Part shown: positions 57,033 to 64,000 of the stretch, piece by piece
Layout of the letters: every line of letters starts with the position of its first letter
Position numbering within the stretch: the first letter of the stretch is position 1
Assembly: GCF_902809865.1 (NCBI RefSeq)
Contig: NZ_CADDWH010000001.1
Coordinates: forward strand, 3,100,001 to 3,164,000
DNA length: 64,000 bases
Direction: 5' to 3'
Source of the DNA: Halobacillus sp. Marseille-Q1614
GTDB lineage: Bacteria; Bacillota; Bacilli; Bacillales; Halobacillaceae
Program-made: the position numbers and the translations under genes
Notes under the pieces: model-generated
The model's database searches: none
What the model was told of the DNA's origin: nothing
Seen by the model: the letters and a program-made list of their open reading frames with translations, nothing else

Positions 57033-57908
57033 TTAATTTTCGACATCCTCAGAGTAAGGCATTCCAATTCGTAAGAGCCCTCGCGTTTGTAGACCTCCTA
57101 ACCCTTTTTCACCGCTGATCGTATTACGGACAACTTCCCAGATATTAATGTAATCCATAAATGAAGTATAGGCGACGCGTGCGGCGACATAGACAGGGTC
57201 AATGGCGTGAATGTTGACGCGTGCAGGGGAGCTGGCAAAATTTGCACCTGCTTTAATTATAGATTCGAAATGGGATTGGCAGGCGCCAGCGAAAATGACG
57301 AGCTGGTCAAAATGAGGATAATGCTCACGTAAGTTTCGGACAGCTTCAACAAAATACTTTGAATGACGATAGGCATCTAAGCTTTTGATGGAGCCCTTGG
57401 ACTTGGAATAAGCATCGTGGCCGGTTAAAACAACGATTTCCGGCTGAATTTTTCTTACAAGTGCCAGGACTTCTTCAGGCATGTTCTTTTCCTGAATATA
57501 CTGTCCGTGTACTTGTAAACCGAGCTGTTCATACAATTGAACACACTTTTTTAAAAACAAGGCGTCGCCATCGATATGGAGAATGCGGGGTGAAATCTGA
57601 AAATAATTGGCTTTCTCTTCTTCAGGTTCCGAATATCCACTGCTTGCTTCGATGTCCCTTTTTTCTTTTAAAAGACGATAATCCTGACGAAACAGGCGAT
57701 AAGAACAAGCCTCTTGTTTATTAATATGTGATTTTCGCTCTTGATATTCAGATCCTGAGACTTTTTTTAAATCTTCTATAGGTGCATCAACTTCTAAACG
57801 TACATTTTCCCCTAATAAAATAACATAGGAATCTTCGATCGACTTTACCCGAAAGATGACGTCGTGGTTATATGACTTCCTTGTTACTAGATCTCCCTTT
57901 GTTAACAT
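57033..57908 (-). CDS. yabG: Sporulation-specific protease YabG
   Basis: Cysteine peptidase (family U57) that processes coat proteins such as SpoIVA so that they can be cross-linked. 291 residues with an N-terminal SH3-like region (GDLVTRKSYNHDVIFRV), LTGHDAYSKSKG carrying the likely catalytic His, and FAGACQSHFE carrying the likely catalytic Cys. I chose the ATG at 57906-57908 with GGTGGG upstream; two earlier in-frame starts overlap or precede that site. Confidence 0.94.
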   Translation of the reverse strand: MLTKGDLVTRKSYNHDVIFRVKSIEDSYVILLGENVRLEVDAPIEDLKKVSGSEYQERKSHINKQEACSYRLFRQDYRLLKEKRDIEASSGYSEPEEEKANYFQISPRILHIDGDALFLKKCVQLYEQLGLQVHGQYIQEKNMPEEVLALVRKIQPEIVVLTGHDAYSKSKGSIKSLDAYRHSKYFVEAVRNLREHYPHFDQLVIFAGACQSHFESIIKAGANFASSPARVNIHAIDPVYVAARVAYTSFMDYINIWEVVRNTISGEKGLGGLQTRGLLRIGMPYSEDVEN

Positions 57909-57964
57909 CAGCATCCCACCTTCACACATACGCTACATTAGCCTATGCAAAAGGAAGAGGTCTG

Positions 57965-59390
<1,426 letters not shown>

Positions 59391-59455
59391 CGTACATCCT
59401 CCAATTATCACTTGCTTTTAATAATCTTCCATAGCATACCACGACTTAAACATAG

Positions 59456-59484
59456 AAAAAAAGCAGAGGAAAGCATTCCTCTGC
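59456..59484 (-). terminator. yabE terminator
   Basis: Perfect 8-bp stem GCAGAGGA/TCCTCTGC with a 6-nt loop, then TTTTTTTC on the minus strand. Confidence 0.85.
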
Positions 59485-59489
59485 CCGCT

Positions 59490-60755
59490 TTAATCTAATA
59501 CTTTGACTTCAACCGTCTGTACTCCATAGTTTATTGCGTCACTCTTAGAAGGAACAAAGACATCGATCTTATTTCCCTCGATTGCTCCCCCTGTATCGCC
59601 AGCAACCGCTGTACCGTATCCTTCTACCCAAACCTTGCTTCCAAGCGGGATTACATCAGGATCAACAGCGATCACTTTTTTGTCCGGGTCAGCTTTCAGA
59701 TCGATGCCTGTCGCCGTTTTACCGGTGCAGCCTTTACAGTCAGCTGTATAAGCCGTGGCATTCATCGTGAAAGTCTTTGTGCTGTCTTCTTTTGGTTCTG
59801 ACTTAATAGGTACAGAGGCTTCGGCTTTTTTCGCAGACGTTCTTTCGATAGCCGGCTTGTCCTCTTTTTGTGCAACAGTACGGCGCTTTGGAGCTTCTGC
59901 TTTCGTACCTAAGGCCACGATTTCGTCGACACTCTCTTTTTCAATGTCTTCTTCTACAAGTTTACGTTCCTTCTCTTCGCCATTAACGATGAGCACTTCG
60001 TATTCTTTTTTGACTTTTCCAGGCTCCCCTGCGGTAAGGACTTTTTCTTCTCCCTTATGAAGCGAGTCGTCTTTCTCTTTTACAACTTTATATTCAATCT
60101 CTTCTTCGACAACTTCTGTTACTTTCTTAATGCGCTTAATAGACACCGTCATATCATTCGAGAGTTTTTCATCTTTAGAAAGTTTGAGTTCATCTAATTT
60201 ATCTAATGTGATATTTTCCTGATTCAGAAGTTCTTCGACTGTAGCCGAGGTTGTCCATAATTTCTCTTCATCGCCGCCGTCATTTAACGTAATTGCAATC
60301 GCACGGTCGATTTGAATCTCCATATTATCTATCAGTTTAGATTCTTGACTGTGAGAAATGACATCATGTTCTTTTAATTCGACCCCTTGCTCTTCTAAAA
60401 ATAACTCTACAGTATCAGCGGTAGTATAAAGGGTTTGGGATTCATCGTTTATCATAAGGTTTACTGGAGTAGAAGCTGTATACTCTACATCCATCCCATA
60501 AGTAACGGGGGCAGATAATTCGTGGGAGATGAGGTCATGAGCTTTTGGAGTAACATTCAGTTCAGTTAGTAAATCTTCAACAGAATCAGCATGAGTACGG
60601 ATAATTTGCGTATCACCATTATGTGTTACTTGAACAGACGCTTTTGTAGCTTCATATGTAACAGACGTTATAAAAGTCAGGGCAACAATAAGTCCTAAGC
60701 ATGCCCATAACATTCCTGATTTCATTACAGATAGAAGAGTATTCCAAAGCTTCAT
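59490..60755 (-). CDS. yabE: Resuscitation-promoting-factor-like cell wall protein YabE
   Basis: 421 residues. A membrane or signal segment (about 15-38) is followed by three DUF348 repeats (about 43-215), a G5 domain (about 218-298), a charged linker, and a C-terminal 3D domain (TMNATAYTADCKGCTGKTATG ... GNKIDVFV) with the three aspartates of lytic transglycosylase-like Rpf/Sps proteins. A surface autolysin role is inferred. The start at 60753-60755 has AAGAAGGAA upstream; the frame extends 16 codons further. Confidence 0.92.
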   Translation of the reverse strand: MKLWNTLLSVMKSGMLWACLGLIVALTFITSVTYEATKASVQVTHNGDTQIIRTHADSVEDLLTELNVTPKAHDLISHELSAPVTYGMDVEYTASTPVNLMINDESQTLYTTADTVELFLEEQGVELKEHDVISHSQESKLIDNMEIQIDRAIAITLNDGGDEEKLWTTSATVEELLNQENITLDKLDELKLSKDEKLSNDMTVSIKRIKKVTEVVEEEIEYKVVKEKDDSLHKGEEKVLTAGEPGKVKKEYEVLIVNGEEKERKLVEEDIEKESVDEIVALGTKAEAPKRRTVAQKEDKPAIERTSAKKAEASVPIKSEPKEDSTKTFTMNATAYTADCKGCTGKTATGIDLKADPDKKVIAVDPDVIPLGSKVWVEGYGTAVAGDTGGAIEGNKIDVFVPSKSDAINYGVQTVEVKVLD

Positions 60756-60825
60756 AGTTCCTTCTTCATCCCTTTCCCCCACGAATTTCAAAATATATGT
60801 CAAAAGTTTTTCATCCGAAATAAAT

Positions 60826-60856
60826 AAAGAGTCAGCATATACCCTGCTGACTCTTT
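60826..60856 (-). terminator. tatD terminator
   Basis: 12-bp stem AAAGAGTCAGCA/TGCTGACTCTTT, then ATTTATTT on the minus strand. Confidence 0.8.
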
Positions 60857-60956
60857 ACATTATGCACTTTTGAATTGTCAATTAACATAACAGCTACATT
60901 ACGATTCTTATACAATTCGTCTTAAATTTGTAATATTGATTCCAAAGTCCTGCAAT

Positions 60957-61727
60957 TTATGACTTAATTCGGAAAAATTGGAGAGCATTTTCTGTGGTCC
61001 GATCACAAACTTCTTCATAGCTCAAGCCTTTTAATTCCGCGACCTGCTCAGCAACAAGCGTAACATAGGCGGGTTCATTGCGTTTTCCGCGGTTAGGATG
61101 CGGAGCTAAAAAGGGGCAGTCCGTTTCGACAAGTAAATGCTCGATGTCGATTGCTTTGGCTACTTCTTTTGGCAGTTTGGCATTTTTAAATGTAACAGGA
61201 CCGCCTAAAGAGATCATGAAATTCATATCGACACATTCTTTGGCTGTTTCAACAGGACCGCTGTAACAATGCATAATACCGCCAACTTCAGCTGCATTCT
61301 CTTCTTTTAAAATTTGCACGATATCATCTGTGGCTTCACGGTTATGAATAATGATCGGCATTTTCACCTTTTTTGCAAGCTGAATCTGCTTGCGGAACAC
61401 TTCTTTCTGGACATCAGGCGGTGACTTATCCCAGTGATAGTCAAGGCCCATCTCCCCTAAAGCGACGACTTTCGGGTGGGAAGACAGCTTCTCAATCCAC
61501 TCCAGATCCTCCTGTGTCATATCAATGGCATCTACAGGGTGCCAGCCAACTGCTGCAAAGATGTGATCATTCTCTTGTGCAATCTGTATAGCAAGCGGAA
61601 TCGTTTTGCGGTCAAAGCCGACAACCGTCATATAACGAACTCCTGCTTCATGTGCCCGATCAATGGTTTCTTGTAAGTCGTCTTCAAACTGATCGGCGTT
61701 TAAATGGACATGCGTATCAAATAGCAT
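60957..61727 (-). CDS. tatD: TatD-family metal-dependent deoxyribonuclease
   Basis: 256 residues, TIM-barrel amidohydrolase fold. It has the metal-binding DTHVHL at residues 4-9, ALGEMGLDYHWD (about 91-102), IIHNREA, MHCYSG, and LLVETDCPFLAPHPNRGKRN near the C-terminus. This is YabD of B. subtilis; relatives are 3'-5' DNA exonucleases in DNA repair. It follows metS with a 159-bp gap. Confidence 0.94.
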   Translation of the reverse strand: MLFDTHVHLNADQFEDDLQETIDRAHEAGVRYMTVVGFDRKTIPLAIQIAQENDHIFAAVGWHPVDAIDMTQEDLEWIEKLSSHPKVVALGEMGLDYHWDKSPPDVQKEVFRKQIQLAKKVKMPIIIHNREATDDIVQILKEENAAEVGGIMHCYSGPVETAKECVDMNFMISLGGPVTFKNAKLPKEVAKAIDIEHLLVETDCPFLAPHPNRGKRNEPAYVTLVAEQVAELKGLSYEEVCDRTTENALQFFRIKS

Positions 61728-61761
61728 TTTTACTTTTCCTCCTAAAAATCTGTTGGGTAAT

Positions 61762-61824
61762 GAGGGAATCTTTTGGGGTGCGCAGGCAACCCGTTTTTTT
61801 AAGCAGTAGTGTCGCGATTCCCTC
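61762..61824. repeat. Inverted repeat between metS and tatD
   Basis: Perfect 9-bp arms GAGGGAATC and GATTCCCTC around 45 nt. It could be a repeat remnant or a leader structure for tatD. Confidence 0.45.
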
Positions 61825-61845
61825 TCATCACTAACACAAAAATTT

Positions 61846-61879
61846 AAAAAGGGAAAAGCTTGGATGTCTGCTTTTCCCC
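61846..61879 (-). terminator. metS terminator
   Basis: Stem GGGGAAAAGC/GCTTTTCCC followed by TTTTTAAATTTTT on the minus strand. Confidence 0.85.
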
Positions 61880-61886
61880 TTTTTGG

Positions 61887-63857
<1,971 letters not shown>

Positions 63858-63932
63858 CTAAATTCGAGCAGTTCTATTTGGTATTGTACCATGATTTGGC
63901 TTTTATTTCTGTATATCCATATCTAACACTAA

Positions 63933-63962
63933 AATATACCGAAACTAAGATGAAATTGTCAA
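63933..63962 (-). promoter_or_regulatory. Predicted sigma-A promoter for metS
   Basis: Minus strand TTGACA, 18-bp spacer, TATATT, about 85 bp before the metS start. Confidence 0.7.
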
Positions 63963-64000
63963 AAAAATGACGAAAACGTCGAATTATTATATATCCTAGC

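Overview
The window is a chromosomal segment close to the replication origin of a spore-forming member of the Bacillaceae, read in the opposite direction to the usual Bacillus subtilis map. Nearly every gene is on the minus strand, so the transcriptional order runs from metS (right end) to gltX (left end). The evidence is gene order (metS-tatD-yabE-rnmV-ksgA-yabG-veg-sspF-ispE-purR-spoVG-glmU-prs-rplY-pth-fin-mfd-spoVT-yabMNOPQ-divIC-yabR-spoIIE-yabST-tilS-hpt-ftsH-coaX-hslO-cysK-fol genes-lysS-two rRNA operons-ctsR-mcsAB-clpC-radA-disA-yacL-ispDF-gltX), sporulation genes (spoIIE, spoVT, spoVG, yabG, yabPQ, sspF, fin) and Bacillus-type promoters. Acidic C-terminal tails on FtsH and RplY and the general protein flavour suggest a moderately halophilic genus such as Halobacillus; the genus is inference.

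Right part (about 24.7-64 kb): a translation, RNA-processing and cell-envelope block with sporulation genes between. Several promoters can be read directly: sigma-A for metS, veg, glmU, cysK and the tRNA pair; sigma-H for spoVG; sigma-G for spoVT; sigma-B-like for rplY; and a 21-bp-spaced Spo0A-type promoter for spoIIE. A tRNA-Met/tRNA-Glu pair on the plus strand at 38.4-38.8 kb encloses an unusual tandem structured repeat. The folate genes folP-folB-folK follow cysK, but pabB-pabA-pabC, which lie between cysK and folP in B. subtilis, are absent. Downstream of folK only the last 51 codons of dusB remain, directly before the lysS promoter.

Middle (11.7-22.9 kb): two rRNA operons in tandem on the minus strand (16S-23S-5S, nine tRNAs Val-Thr-Lys-Leu-Gly-Leu-Arg-Pro-Ala, then 16S-23S-5S), the same arrangement as B. 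subtilis rrnJ-trnJ-rrnW. The two 4.86-kb rRNA blocks appear identical. Twin promoters are visible only before the upstream operon, so both are probably one long transcript.

Left part (0-11.7 kb): an MgtC-family membrane protein not expected at this place, the class III heat-shock operon ctsR-mcsA-mcsB-clpC with a CtsR operator, then radA-disA, yacL, an in-frame fusion of ispD and ispF, and gltX, which runs off the left edge.

No phage, insertion sequence, CRISPR array, defence locus or other large novel system was seen. The unusual items are smaller: the ispDF fusion, the structured tandem repeat inside the tRNA operon, the dusB remnant with a leader hairpin on lysS, palindromic intergenic repeat families, and missing pab and yabJ genes.
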